Shown here one piece after another: positions 23,037 through 33,367 of a DNA stretch of 64,000 nt. The translations under genes were made by a program, and so were the position numbers. This DNA comes from Mantis religiosa (lineage: Eukaryota > Arthropoda > Insecta > Mantodea > Mantidae). A model generated the notes under the pieces. The model made no database searches and was not told the DNA's origin. It was given only the letters and a program-made list of their open reading frames with translations. The DNA lies in NCBI GenBank assembly GCA_030765055.1, contig CM060953.1:195964982-196028981 (forward strand), written 5' to 3'. The stretch's first letter is position 1, and each line of letters starts with the position of its first letter.

Positions 23037-24540
23037 ATTTTTTACGCCCCTGCACCTAGATTCATATCGGACGATGAATGAAATGATGTCCAAATGAGTA
23101 CAGGGTACATAGAGCTTAGAGTTACCAGACATTCATCTTTCAGGATAAGAGAAAACCTCCAACGTTAAGTCATATCAGACAATGAATGAAATGATGTTCA
23201 AATGAGTACAGGGTACATAGAGCTTAGAGTTACCAGACATTCATCTTTCAGGATAAGGGAAAACCTCCAACGTTAAGTCATATCGGACGATGAATGAAAT
23301 GATGTTCAAATGAATACAGGGTACATAGAGCTTAGAGTTACCAGACATTCGTCTTTCAGGATAAGAGAAAACCTCCAAAGTTAAGTCATATCGGACGATG
23401 AATGAAATGATGTTCAAATGAGTACAGGGTACATAGACCTTAGAGTTACCAGACATTCATCTTTCAGTATAAGGGAAAACCTCCAACGTTAAGTCATATC
23501 GGACGATGAATGAAATGATGATCAAATGAGTACAGGATACATAGAGCTTAGAGTTACCAGACATTCATCTTTCAGGATAAGAGAAAACCTCCAACGTTAA
23601 GTCATATCGGATGATGAATGAAATGATGTTCAAATAAGTACAGGGTACATAGAGCTTAGACTTACCAGAAATTCATCTTTCAGGATAAGAGAAAACCTCC
23701 AACGTTAATTCATATCGGATGGTGAATGAAATGATGTTCAAATGAGTACAGGGTACATAGAGCTTAGAGTTACCAGACATTCATCTTTCAGTATAAGGGA
23801 AAACCTCCAACGTTAAGTCATATCGGACGATGAATGAAATGATGTTCAAATGAGTACAGGGTACATAGAGCTTAGAGTTACCAGACATTCATCTTTCAGG
23901 ATAAGAGAAAACCTCCAACGCTAAGTCATATCGGACGATGAATGAAATGATGTTCAAATGAGTACAGGGTACATAGAGCTTAGAGTTACCAGACATTTAT
24001 CTTTCAGGATAAGAGAAAACCTCCAAGGTTAAGTCATATCGGACGATGAATGAAATGATGTTCAAAGGAGTACAGGGTACATAGAGCTTAGAGTTACTAG
24101 ACATTCATCTTTCAGGATAAGCGAAAACCTCTAACGTTGTCATATCGGACGATGAATAAAATGATGTTCAAATGAGTACAGGGTACATAGACCTTAGAGC
24201 TACCAGACATTCATCTTTCAGGATAAGAGAAAATCTCCAACGTTAAGTCATATCGGATGATGAATGAAATGATGTTCAAATGAGTACAGTGTACATAGAG
24301 CTTAGAGTTACCAGACATTCATCTTTTAGGATAAGAGAAAACCTCCAACGTTAGGTCATATCAGACGATGAATGAAATGATGTTCAAATGAGTACAGGGT
24401 ACTTAGAGCTTAAAGTTATCAGATACCTCCTCATCTTTCAGTATAAGGTAAATCCCCGGGATAAACCTTACTCAGACAGCTCACCTGACGATGATATGAA
24501 CTCCTGATCTCGTCTTAACCCACATGGGCATGAAAGTTTT
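23037..24540 (-). repeat. 108-bp tandem array (about 13 copies) of SINE-1 body
   Basis: Unit: AACGTTAAGTCATATCGGAC ... GTTCAAATGAGTACAGGGTA ... TTCATCTTTCAGGATAAG, 108 bp. The same sequence occurs once in the single-copy SINEs at 28344, 33338, 36240 and 36691, between their poly-T side and their tRNA-like head. A short T run and a degenerate linker lie left of the first unit, and after about 24430 the sequence continues into the SINE 3'-proximal segment (CCCCGGGATAAACCTTACTC). The array is therefore an expansion inside one SINE-1 in minus orientation. Confidence 0.88.
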
Positions 24541-25237
24541 AATTTAGCTTATAGGCCTTCTTATCAAGCTTGAGGTTCCTATAGTGTCATTAAACTATTA
24601 CTTTGGACCATCGGCTTTACTTCCCTTTTGAAGAAGATATGGTAAGTTTGTTTATACCATCGCGCTTCACCAGTTTTGAACAGCGTCCTAGGGATTCACA
24701 GTCCAGCATGTTACTGCTTGACCACGGAACACAAGGAAAAGAATAAAATGTTGTGAGAACAGTTTTGTATTAGAGAATTAATGAGTGTAAAATTTCGGGT
24801 CTCTCCTTCAATTATCTTCAAGCCGTATCTTCTAGGTCTTTATTAAATTGATTGCATTAGTCTTTAAAATTTCACGTCATATCACCAGCTACTTAATTCT
24901 GTAATATTTCATGGTCTGATTCTTTCAGACATCCTCTAGAATTTTCCCCGAGTTTCTTAGTTAAATAAAAGCTTTAGAAAGCATTAATTTCTTTCTTTAT
25001 AATTTTCATATGTTTACATTGCATACCGTTAGATAATATCAACCCGGTGGCTCTCCTAGCGTGGAACTCCGCCTTGTGTTCTTGGTCAAACAACGATCAT
25101 TCTCACAGACCCGCCCTTGAAGGACACTTTTCTCAACAGCTGACCATTGTCAAAAATAAGTAATAATGGTGTGTTTGGCATTGTCCCCAATTACCATGGG
25201 GGGGGGGGGGTCTGTAAAGGTTGAGACATCAACAAAG
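24541..25237. other. Unassigned DNA with a G(11-12) run near 25199
   Basis: Nothing coding is recognised. A guanine homopolymer follows TACCATG at about 25198-25210. Confidence 0.4.
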
Positions 25238-25310
25238 AAATGGCTACGCGGTAATGCATGAGGTTTGCATTCGAGAGTTCTAGGTTCGACCGCTGGTGAC
25301 TGCCTACTCC
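25238..25310 (+). repeat. Possible tRNA-derived SINE head
   Basis: GGCTACGCGGTAATGCATGA resembles an A box region and TCTAGGTTCGACCGCTGG contains a good B box (GGTTCGACC). The spacing suits a pol III tRNA-like promoter. No body or duplication could be delimited, so this is tentative. Confidence 0.35.
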
Positions 25311-25680
25311 GTGGTTATCTCCTGGTCAGAAAATGGACATGGGAGTGGGGTGTCGTCTACTACTTACCCTCACGTCATCCTCCTTTTGCATGCTACACGA
25401 CCACTAGGAAGCTATGAGTAAATCGATGGCGACCAGATGACATAGATTTACAAGCTTTTCTCTAATGCTGCGTCGAGCTTTCCTCGGTTTTCTCTGTAGA
25501 GGAGCTTCAAAGCCACTCTCCAGCGGTTTGGGCGGGTTGCCACGATGAAGGCGATGCACCCAGTAAATGTTAGGGAACTCTGTGCACCTCTCACTTATAG
25601 GACTCTTGCAGTTACTTCACCTCATCCGTTGCTCGAGCTGCCCTGCATTCCGAGGTGATAGTTGTCCCCTCTGTTACATA
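25311..25680. other. Unassigned, relatively GC-rich DNA
   Basis: Possibly the body of the tRNA-like element to the left; no coding signal seen. Confidence 0.3.
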
Positions 25681-26101
25681 ATCCGTCCGTCCATTCATCC
25701 ATCCATTCTACCATCCATCCGTTTATTCGTCGATACTTAAATTCATTCGTCCAATCGTCCATGTATTCTTCCATCCATTCACTCATCCATCCATCGATCC
25801 TTTCATTCATTCTTTCATCCATTCATGCGTCCATCCATGCATCTATCCATGCTTCAGTCTATGTATTCATCTATCCATCAATCCATACATCTCTCAATTT
25901 ATTTAATCGTAATCCATCAATTTATCCATTCGTCCATCCACCAATCTATTCATTCGTCCAACCATTTATTTTCCCAAACATTTATTCATTCATATATTCA
26001 TTCATACATACATTTATTAATTCGCCCATCCATGCATACATCTATCCATGCATCAGTTAATATATTCATCCATCCATCCGTCCGTCCGTCCGTCCATCCG
26101 T

Positions 26102-26135
<34 letters not shown>

Positions 26136-26213
26136 GTCCATCCATCCATCCGTCGATCCATCCGTCCATCCATCCATCCATCCATCCATCCATCCATCCG
26201 TCCGTCCATCCGT

Positions 26214-26247
<34 letters not shown>

Positions 26248-26249
26248 GT

Positions 26250-26285
<36 letters not shown>

Positions 26286-26690
26286 CCATCCATCCATCCA
26301 TCCACTCATCCATCCATCCATCCATCCATCCATCCATCCGTCCGTCCATCCATCCATCCATCCATCCATCCATCCATCCATCCATCCATCCATCCATCCA
26401 TCCATCCATCCATCCATCCATCCATCCCTCCATCCATCCATCCATTTATCCAACCATCCATCCATTCATCTACCCATTCGTCCATCCATCCACCTACCCA
26501 TTCGTCCATCCATGCTTCCATCCACACACCCATCGATCCATCAGTCCTTTCACCCATCCATCCACTCATCCATCCATCCATTTAGCCACCCATACATCCA
26601 TCACTCCACCCATTGATCCGTTCATCTGTCAGTCCAGCCATTATTCTTCCATCCACCAATGCATTCGTCAATTTATATTCGTCCATCAAA
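25681..26690. repeat. (CCAT)n / (CCGT)n tetranucleotide tract, about 1 kb
   Basis: A pure core of CATCCATC with CCGT interspersions runs from about 26065 to 26450. More degenerate shoulders extend to about 25690 and 26690. A 4-bp period is open in several frames, giving HPSI-type and DGWM-type open frames on both strands that are not genes. Confidence 0.95.
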
Positions 26691-28324
26691 CCATTGACAA
26701 CGACAGTATATTTATAGCAAAATATCATATGTTTCATTTACGTGACCTTCCTTATTTACCCTTCTATAACCAGTATTATAAAATTTTGGTCTTGATCTTC
26801 TACTTCTGTAGCTAAAAAGACTTTCGTGACGTATTATCTTATAGGCATCAGGGGTACATAGTAGGACAAAATGTGGTCAGGTTTTTTTTATAAATTATTT
26901 ACTCACAAACTCATATCGAGATATCACCAGAGTGTATGTATTAAGACTTCCTGAATTGACACCGCCCCACCCCCCAAATCCACATTTAAAGATCTGGGTG
27001 TATGTGTCTTTCATCTGTGAAAAAAAAACTCAAAACTAAATACCAACGTAAGTACTTAGTTTCAGATCTCCAAGAATGCCACTGGAAGATTAACAAATAA
27101 ACTCTGTTCTCAAAATACCCTTTGAATGGAAAATTTTTCTGAGGTATCTATTTCTTTCATTAATTGAAATATTGACAAATAAAACATATACCTTAATAAT
27201 ATGTGATATACTTTTGATATATAGAAAATCGTAACAAAAGGTATTTTATACGCAGGTGTAGTTTTCGTTACAGCACACACCCTTCCAAAATATTTACTAT
27301 TATTGCTTTGAATGTTCCAATATATTTTCTGAATTAGAAAGTTCGTCTTTTCTTTCTTTTGACAGAGTAAGACATATGAAGATATAAGAAACTCCGTTTG
27401 TTTAATTATTCTGCTGTAAAGGAAAGTTACGATAACAGTTGAATGTCGAGACCGGACGAAAGACTGTCGCTTGGGGAAATGTTTCCATCCGTTGTTGTGA
27501 CAGAGTGAGGTCGATGCAGCGACCTTCCCAATTAACTGTAGATACGCCTTTGTGCACAGCAAGGATGTCCCGTAACACTGTCGTCTACGACACACTGAAA
27601 AAATTGATTATTTCCTTTATTTGTACTTAACAGGTTGAGATTTTTCGTTGTAATTACACTTATAAAATAATTTTACTGCTTATACTGAAACAAATTAAAT
27701 TAATTAAAACATTAACTGTCAGAATTAATTAACTGATTAAATAGAATGATTATGAAGGAAAAATATAGAATATGAAGTAGCACCAAAGTTACGTAATTAA
27801 TTCAAGCATTTTGTAACCTACAAAAGCATGATTAAACAAAATTTAAAAGGAAAGAAATCGTTTTAAAAGAAATAAATAATATAATCTCTTACACTCACAT
27901 GGCTTTCCCCTTAAACGTTACGTTATTGCTAATTTGCTTGTAGGTACAAGTGTAATATGGCAATATGATAGACTTTAAGTGATAGTCAAATGTTTTAAAG
28001 CCGGTCGCTCTGTGATGGAAAATTTAACACATAGCAAAGAATATCCCAGGAATGGCACACTCCACACAGGAAAACGATGTTTCTTACATAAATTATGTCT
28101 TTAACGGACTATAATTTTTTTTTTGTAGTACGCTTTGACCCTTTATTGTGGTTTCCTAGTAATGTAAAAATCGTCCAGAATAAAGAAGAATTCTTACGGC
28201 ATTCCCAGAAAATTCAAGAAATAAATCCAATATGTTATCAAAATGTCTTAAACATATGGTATTTCAATCAAAATTCTTGGTGATTTCTCGGAAAAAAAAA
28301 TCAACATTTTTGCAAAGTATTCTA
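26691..28324. other. Unassigned AT-rich DNA; 27880-28010 resembles the flank after 47.5 kb
   Basis: No transposon domain is recognised. The stretch containing GATAGTCAAATGTTTTAAAG near 27980 is clearly related to 47560-47690, just downstream of the Gly/Tyr-rich gene, over about 120 bp. It is an unclassified dispersed repeat or a relic of a local duplication. The minus-strand open frame at 27110-27595 (161 codons) has no familiar motif and no supporting signals. Confidence 0.45.
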
Positions 28325-28343
28325 AAAGGGCTGTTCAATAAAG

Positions 28344-28345
28344 TT

Positions 28346-28382
<37 letters not shown>

Positions 28383-28612
28383 TAATTTTAGTTCCTCCAA
28401 CGTTAAGTCATGTCGGACGGTGAATGAATTGCGTGAAACGATGTTCAAATGAGTCCAAGGTAAATGGAGCTTAGATTTACCCGATATTTGTCTTGATGGA
28501 TAAGGGAAAACCCCGTAAAAACCTTAACCAGGTAACCCACCCTAACCGACTCGAACTCGGGACCTCTTGAACGTGAGGCAGACACGCTACCAACTACGCT
28601 ACCGAGGCGGGC
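28344..28612 (-). mobile_element. SINE-1, full copy, inserted in the mariner terminal repeat
   Basis: Target duplication TCAATAAAG (28335-28343 and 28613-28621). Read on the minus strand it starts CCCGCCTCGGTAGCGTAGTT, with A box TAGCGTAGTTGGTAGCG and B box AGTTCGAGTC in a tRNA-like head. The roughly 110-bp body, amplified elsewhere as the 108-bp array, comes next, and the copy ends in a long A tail (T run 28347-28381 on this strand). The head resembles a Val- or Glu-type tRNA (GTCTGCCTCACG). Confidence 0.88.
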
Positions 28613-28639
28613 TCAATAAAGAATGATCACAAATTTTTT

Positions 28640-29640
28640 TGACAACGTACCTCTACCATCCTCATAATTTTGATGGTTCTTCTCAAAATAGCCTCCTCTG
28701 AATGCGATGCACTTGTCCCAGCGTTTCTGCCAGTCTTCAAAGACATGCTGGAAAACATTTTTGAAAGATCCTTCAAAATCGCCTCCACGGCCTTCACCAT
28801 TGCTTCTGATGATGGATAATGTCTCCCACGAAGGCGTTTCTTCAAGTTAGGGAATAGAAAAAAGTCACATGGGGCTAAATCCGGACTATGGGGAGGGTGA
28901 GGGATGCACTTCACGTTGATTTTTGCAAGATATTCAGCAACAACTTTGGCAATATGCGGCCGCGCATTATCATGGTGCAGCACCTAGCCTGCTTCACGGA
29001 AATGTGGTCTTTTACTCCTGATATGGACTTGCAATGTTTTCAGGACATCCCTGTAGTATTGTCCAGTTACTGATGTGTGTGCAGGTACAACATGCTGATA
29101 AACCATTCCATGAATATCACAGAATGAGATGACCATAACTTTCCCAGAAGGAGCAACCACTTTTGCTGCTTTGGAGGTTGGTGATGAAGGAGATTTCCAC
29201 ACTGAGCTTTGCTGTTTGCTCTCAGGATCAAAATGATGTAGCTAAGTTTCATCAGCAGTGATTACGTTTGAAAGAAACTCCTGATCTTCCTCTAACATCA
29301 ACTTTAACTGCATGCAGATCTGCATGCGAATGTCCTTTTGTTCGGGAATCAACAGTCTTGGAACTGATCGCGCACAAACACGTCTCATGTGTAATGTTTC
29401 TGTCACCAACGTGTGGGTGGCACCCAATGAAATGTTCAGTATTTCAGAAAGTGATCTTAAGGTAATTCGTCGATCCTCTCTCACTATGGCAGCAGCAGTG
29501 TAAGAGCAGTAACTGGAGCACCGGGTCCACCTTCCTATGAAATTGATTGTTTCTCCTCTTTAAATATTTTAAATCAGCTTCGAGCTGTGCTGTATGGAAG
29601 AACAGACTGAACATGTCTGAACTTGTCTAGTTCTCACAGG
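28640..29640 (-). pseudogene. Mariner A transposase, N-terminus deleted
   Basis: The motifs REDRRITLRSLSEILN, ITADET, HHDNARPHIA and HSPDLAPCDFFLFP remain, so the DD34D core is recognisable. In-frame stops (TAG after GREAG, TAG after ADET) and the 16-bp and 125-bp deletions make it dead. A one-base loss in the C-terminal codons matches that in copy 1. Confidence 0.85.
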
Positions 29641-29780
29641 TGGCAACCAGGAGTACTAACAATGAAACTAGTACAGCGTGTTTGTTTCACATTCAGCTAA
29701 CAGAATATAATAAGACTGAATTTTGTGCGAAAAATTATGGCCGTAAAAAACTGTGATCATTTTTTATTGAACAGTCCTTG

Positions 29781-30203
29781 TATTAAAACGAATATCTTCG
29801 TGTCGCGTTTTTGGAACATATTATTTGTTATTCATGTTTTTGCCAGTCAAAGAGTAGAGGATATAATTGTGCGAGCATCATCTGTTTACGGTTCGGACTG
29901 CCCAGTGCCAACCTCAGTATAACCTGCCTCACAGTATACAGTTTACTTTGCAAATCGTCATTATTGTTTAATCTCTTTATATCGCGATAAGACACAGATA
30001 TCAAAGCGACACATAAACTGTTCTTGGACGAGACTTTGCTTATACGAGAATTTCATGTCGACGAACAATAAGAAAAGCTCAGAAAACGGAAAAACACCTT
30101 CCTTATCACACATGTTTCGAGTTAGGTGAACAGGTTACCCGTGTCCCGTAAAGGTAAACATTTCTGTCAATATTAATTGTTCATCTATGGATGTACCTCC
30201 ACC
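29781..30203. other. Unassigned AT-rich DNA
   Basis: Nothing recognised between the mariner end and the P-like element. Confidence 0.4.
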
Positions 30204-31565
30204 CAACACCAACTCCAATACTCAGACCATAATACGAGAATCGATTGTAGGAAAAATGGCGGCGCTCGTAGCCCAGCTTGTTATGTTGTGGTTATATCTA
30301 CAGAGTAAAGTGTGTGTTTGTTTACTTTGATTGTGTGTTTGAAGAATTGATGTAATTCATATTACAGTGGCAATTAGTGACTAACGAGTTAGTTTATAGT
30401 TAAGTATTTAACACAAAGTGATAACGTTTACCTAAATATATACTGTGAAGTATTGTCGAAATGCATCATTGTTGTGTTCCCAGCTGCGACCTAATTATGG
30501 TAGTGCACCTCACACGACATTTAAATTTGCGAAGGAAAAATCGTAATGGGATAAGTGGATCAGAATCATACATCGTAAAGATTTTAAAGTAAATGACAAA
30601 ACTGTAGTTTGTATTCTTCATTTTGAACAGTGCTTTGAGGTTAAGGAAGACATATTTCCCGTAAATGATGGTGAACCAATTCGTGCCCTTCGAAAGGCAC
30701 AGAAATTAATAGATGATGCCTACCCCACGATTTTTAAGAATAAGCCATCCTATCACACATTAAAGCTCAACCAGAAAATACGAAATCCTGAAGAATGCAT
30801 CCAACACATTTTACAGAGATTGAAGATAATTTTAATATTTGGTGTGCACAAGATGTTATTGACAGTTTTGAGTCCTTAAAAACCGAAGTGGTGAGGATAT
30901 TTTAACCCATTGATAGTCATTATTAAAGACGATTAGTTACGTTCTTTTCAATAACATTCAAGATCACAGCTTCACTGATGTTCCTTCACTTAATAAGTTT
31001 CAAAGTATTTCATAACCTAGAAGAAATATTATGAGCCTACCAGTGGAAAATTTTAAATGAATCTTGCAGTGTGAGGGAACTTGACACCTTCAAACGTGAC
31101 AATTGGAGTAAACTGGACAATCTGGTGAGTTCTCTTAAATATTATAGTATAAGCAGTATGTCCTTGCCAGAAAAGGTTACCATGTAAACAATGTAAAAGA
31201 AACTTTAGTACTTGCTACAGACGATAGGATGATACAGTCCAATAAGATAAAGTTTGCTGTGTTTAATGATTAAGAGTTGTCATGTCTTATAAATTAAATT
31301 TTGATTGGAAGTATAAGGTGGAAAATGCATAGTACTGGCCGTGCTACTATATAATGTGATAAGCTCTTAGGATTTGTCATGATGCTCTTTATTTATGTTA
31401 TTGCACATTTTAGTTGAAAGTATAAAGTGATAAATGCTTAGGAGTTACCTCGCTGCTCCGTAATATGGATTATATTATGTCCATTCTGCGTAACCAGAAT
31501 CGCTGGGCTTCGACGGGTGCCATCTTGGAATCTGTATTATGGTCTGAGTATTGGATTTGGTGTTG
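30204..31565 (+). mobile_element. P-like (THAP) DNA transposon, copy B, internally deleted
   Basis: The terminal repeats are the same as in copy A (CAACACCAACTCCAATACTC and its inverse), with a 7-bp target duplication CTCCACC (30197-30203 and 31566-31572). It is collinear with copy A over its whole length, in opposite orientation. No transposase beyond the THAP region is encoded. Its right side abuts a fragment of mariner A. Confidence 0.82.
30461..30879 (+). pseudogene. THAP-domain remnant of P-like transposase, copy B
   Basis: From ATG at 30461: HHCCVPSC, then a frameshift, FKFAKEKS, a TAA, then WDKWIRIIHRKDF, VCILHFEQCFEVKED, and about 70 more codons to a stop at 30877-30879. The cysteines, Trp and C-x2-H-F of a THAP finger are visible, but the frame is broken exactly as in copy A. 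Confidence 0.75.
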
Positions 31566-31573
31566 CTCCACCA

Positions 31574-31728
31574 CTGGTTCTCTCAGGCGAGAACCAGGAG
31601 TACCAACAATGAAACTACTACGGCGTGTTTGTTTCACATTAAGCTAACAGAATATAATAAGATTGAATTTTAGTGCGAAAATTTATGATCGTAAAAAATG
31701 ATGATCATTCTTTATTGAACAGCCCTTG
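31574..31728 (-). mobile_element. Mariner family A, 5' terminal fragment (copy 4)
   Basis: The sequence from CTGGTTCTCTCAGGCGAGAA to the terminal CTTTATTGAACAGCCCTTG at 31728, followed by TA, matches the promoter side of mariner A. The body is missing, and the left break lies at the edge of the P-like element's target duplication. Confidence 0.8.
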
Positions 31729-32228
31729 TATTTTATAATATTCCATTGCATTCGTATTCAATACAACGGCTCTGTAAGTCATTTTGAGTGGTTTAGTAAT
31801 TTATAAAATGAAAATAAGAATGGCAAAAGAGTTATAAAAATCAGTCGTGTGGTTTCTGAATGTCCCTACGTAACCAAACAAATTACGTTTCCTTAAAATA
31901 TTAGTAGCTACAGATATGTATTTTAAAGTAAGGATATGGAATTAAAATAAGTGTCACCAAAATGTCTGTCGATATTGGAAATTAATGAAGTAAGTTAAAA
32001 AGGTAGCAATACGTGTTAGGCATTGCCATGCTGACATACTCGTACTAAACGGGGTAACCTTGTTAAAAGTGTAACAACGGAGAACCTTCTCTGGGGTACG
32101 CTAAACATGGGATCACGGGAGAAGTCACAGGTTTATTGTCGTTGTGGATGTCAAGGTGGAAGTTAATACATTTGTCCTTCCCCCGCCGCCTCCTCCCACT
32201 GTTTCGTTACTTCCTCGGACTGACGATG
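31729..32228. other. Upstream region of the Gly/Tyr-rich gene
   Basis: AT-rich to about 32040, then clearly richer in G+C towards the TATA box. It should hold the proximal promoter. No specific factor site is claimed. Confidence 0.4.
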
Positions 32229-32236
32229 TATAAAAG
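32229..32236 (+). promoter_or_regulatory. TATA box of the Gly/Tyr-rich gene
   Basis: TATAAAAG lies 84 bp upstream of the start codon, so transcription should begin around 32255-32275 and give a 5' UTR of about 40-60 bases. Strong TATA boxes are common in insect cuticle and other highly expressed structural genes. Confidence 0.7.
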
Positions 32237-32312
32237 TGGAGGAGATGGTCTTGGTGGTATCCACAAGTCCTCAGGAGTAACAGCTACGAGCTACCAACTC
32301 TACCGAGCTATC

Positions 32313-32330
32313 ATGGCTTTCTGCAGAACT
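32313..32330 (+). CDS. Exon 1 coding part (six codons) of the Gly/Tyr-rich gene
   Basis: ATG GCT TTC TGC AGA ACT, followed directly by the donor GTAAGT. A very short first coding exon that cuts the signal peptide is a common layout in insect cuticular protein genes. Confidence 0.82.
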
Positions 32331-33332
32331 GTAAGTAAACTCAAACATGCATTCGCTTCTCAACTGTTTCGTGATTCATAAACAATTTCAGTCCTTTGAA
32401 TGTAATTAAAAGTTTTGTTTAGGATTAATGTTTTGTTTATATGCCCTCTTCTTTTGTTTATTATTTCTTATTTGACTGTCACATGTTACGTCTCCAATAT
32501 AACTGTATACCACTGTCAATACGTCTTCTCTATCATATATTTCCTTATGTAATCCAATGTTCTACTACGTACATAAGATTTTGAGACCCTATTAATTCTT
32601 TCCACCTAAAACAGTAAAGACATTTTTAGAAAATAGTTCATATGCGTGTATGAACAGTATAACTATAAAGGGCTACTAAATAATTTTAAAAAGGCCCTTA
32701 GATTAATTTATGGAGTTTATTCAAAAGAACATTGTAAAAAACCTTTTATTCATTTAGGTATTTTAACGTTGCCATCGATGTATGTGTTGAATTGTATTTT
32801 TAACATATAAAATACAATAATCTTAATAACTTTATACTTTTTCTAGTATACATAATTACTCAACATGAAACTGTTTGAGTTTATATATAAATAAATGTAG
32901 ACATAAAATTCAGATTAGTTTTACCACAAAGACTAAGAGAGCTCCCCATTTTAAGTTTCTAAAGGACTACACACCACACATTGGTGGCAAACCCATTGTA
33001 TTCTATAAATGACTTTTATAATGTGGCTTGGTAAGTTTTAATTTATGACGTTGCTATACTGTAAATTTACGGCAGTAAAAGCTATCAAAATAAAAATAAA
33101 TACCAGGAATGTGACACGAAAATATCTCGACCTCAAACTTCCCTTTAGGTATGAAATCTTTCAAAATTTATAATTTTTCCAAATGTGTCGGTAGCAATTT
33201 TCATTATAATGCCATACGTCTAACATTACTTCATGATAAAAAAATTAATGTTTGTAATTTTCTGTAAAGATTCTGAATAAGTTTTACATAATAGGCAAAC
33301 CGTGCGAGGTAGACAAAATTTACTACACAAAA

Positions 33333-33367
<35 letters not shown>

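Larger units (their letters stand above)
28325..29780 (-). mobile_element. Mariner family A, copy 2, interrupted by SINE-1
   Basis: The left terminal repeat (AAAGGGCTGTTCAATAAAG at 28325-28343, preceded by TA) is cut by a SINE and resumes at 28613. The right terminus ends at 29780 with TA following. Compared with copy 1 it lacks 16 bp near 29502 and about 125 bp near 29600, removing the transposase N-terminus. Confidence 0.88.

Noticed and set aside
25825..26616. Long HPSI-type and DGWM-type open frames on both strands
   Set aside because: Direct consequence of a (CCAT)n tetranucleotide tract; all frames are low-complexity and mutually overlapping.
27110..27595. 161-codon minus-strand open frame
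   Set aside because: No recognised motif, no signal peptide, promoter or splice support, and the composition is typical of chance frames in AT-rich DNA. It is left as unassigned.
28550..28612. tRNA-Val-like gene on the minus strand
   Set aside because: Repeated as the head of several SINE-1 copies with poly-A tails and target duplications.
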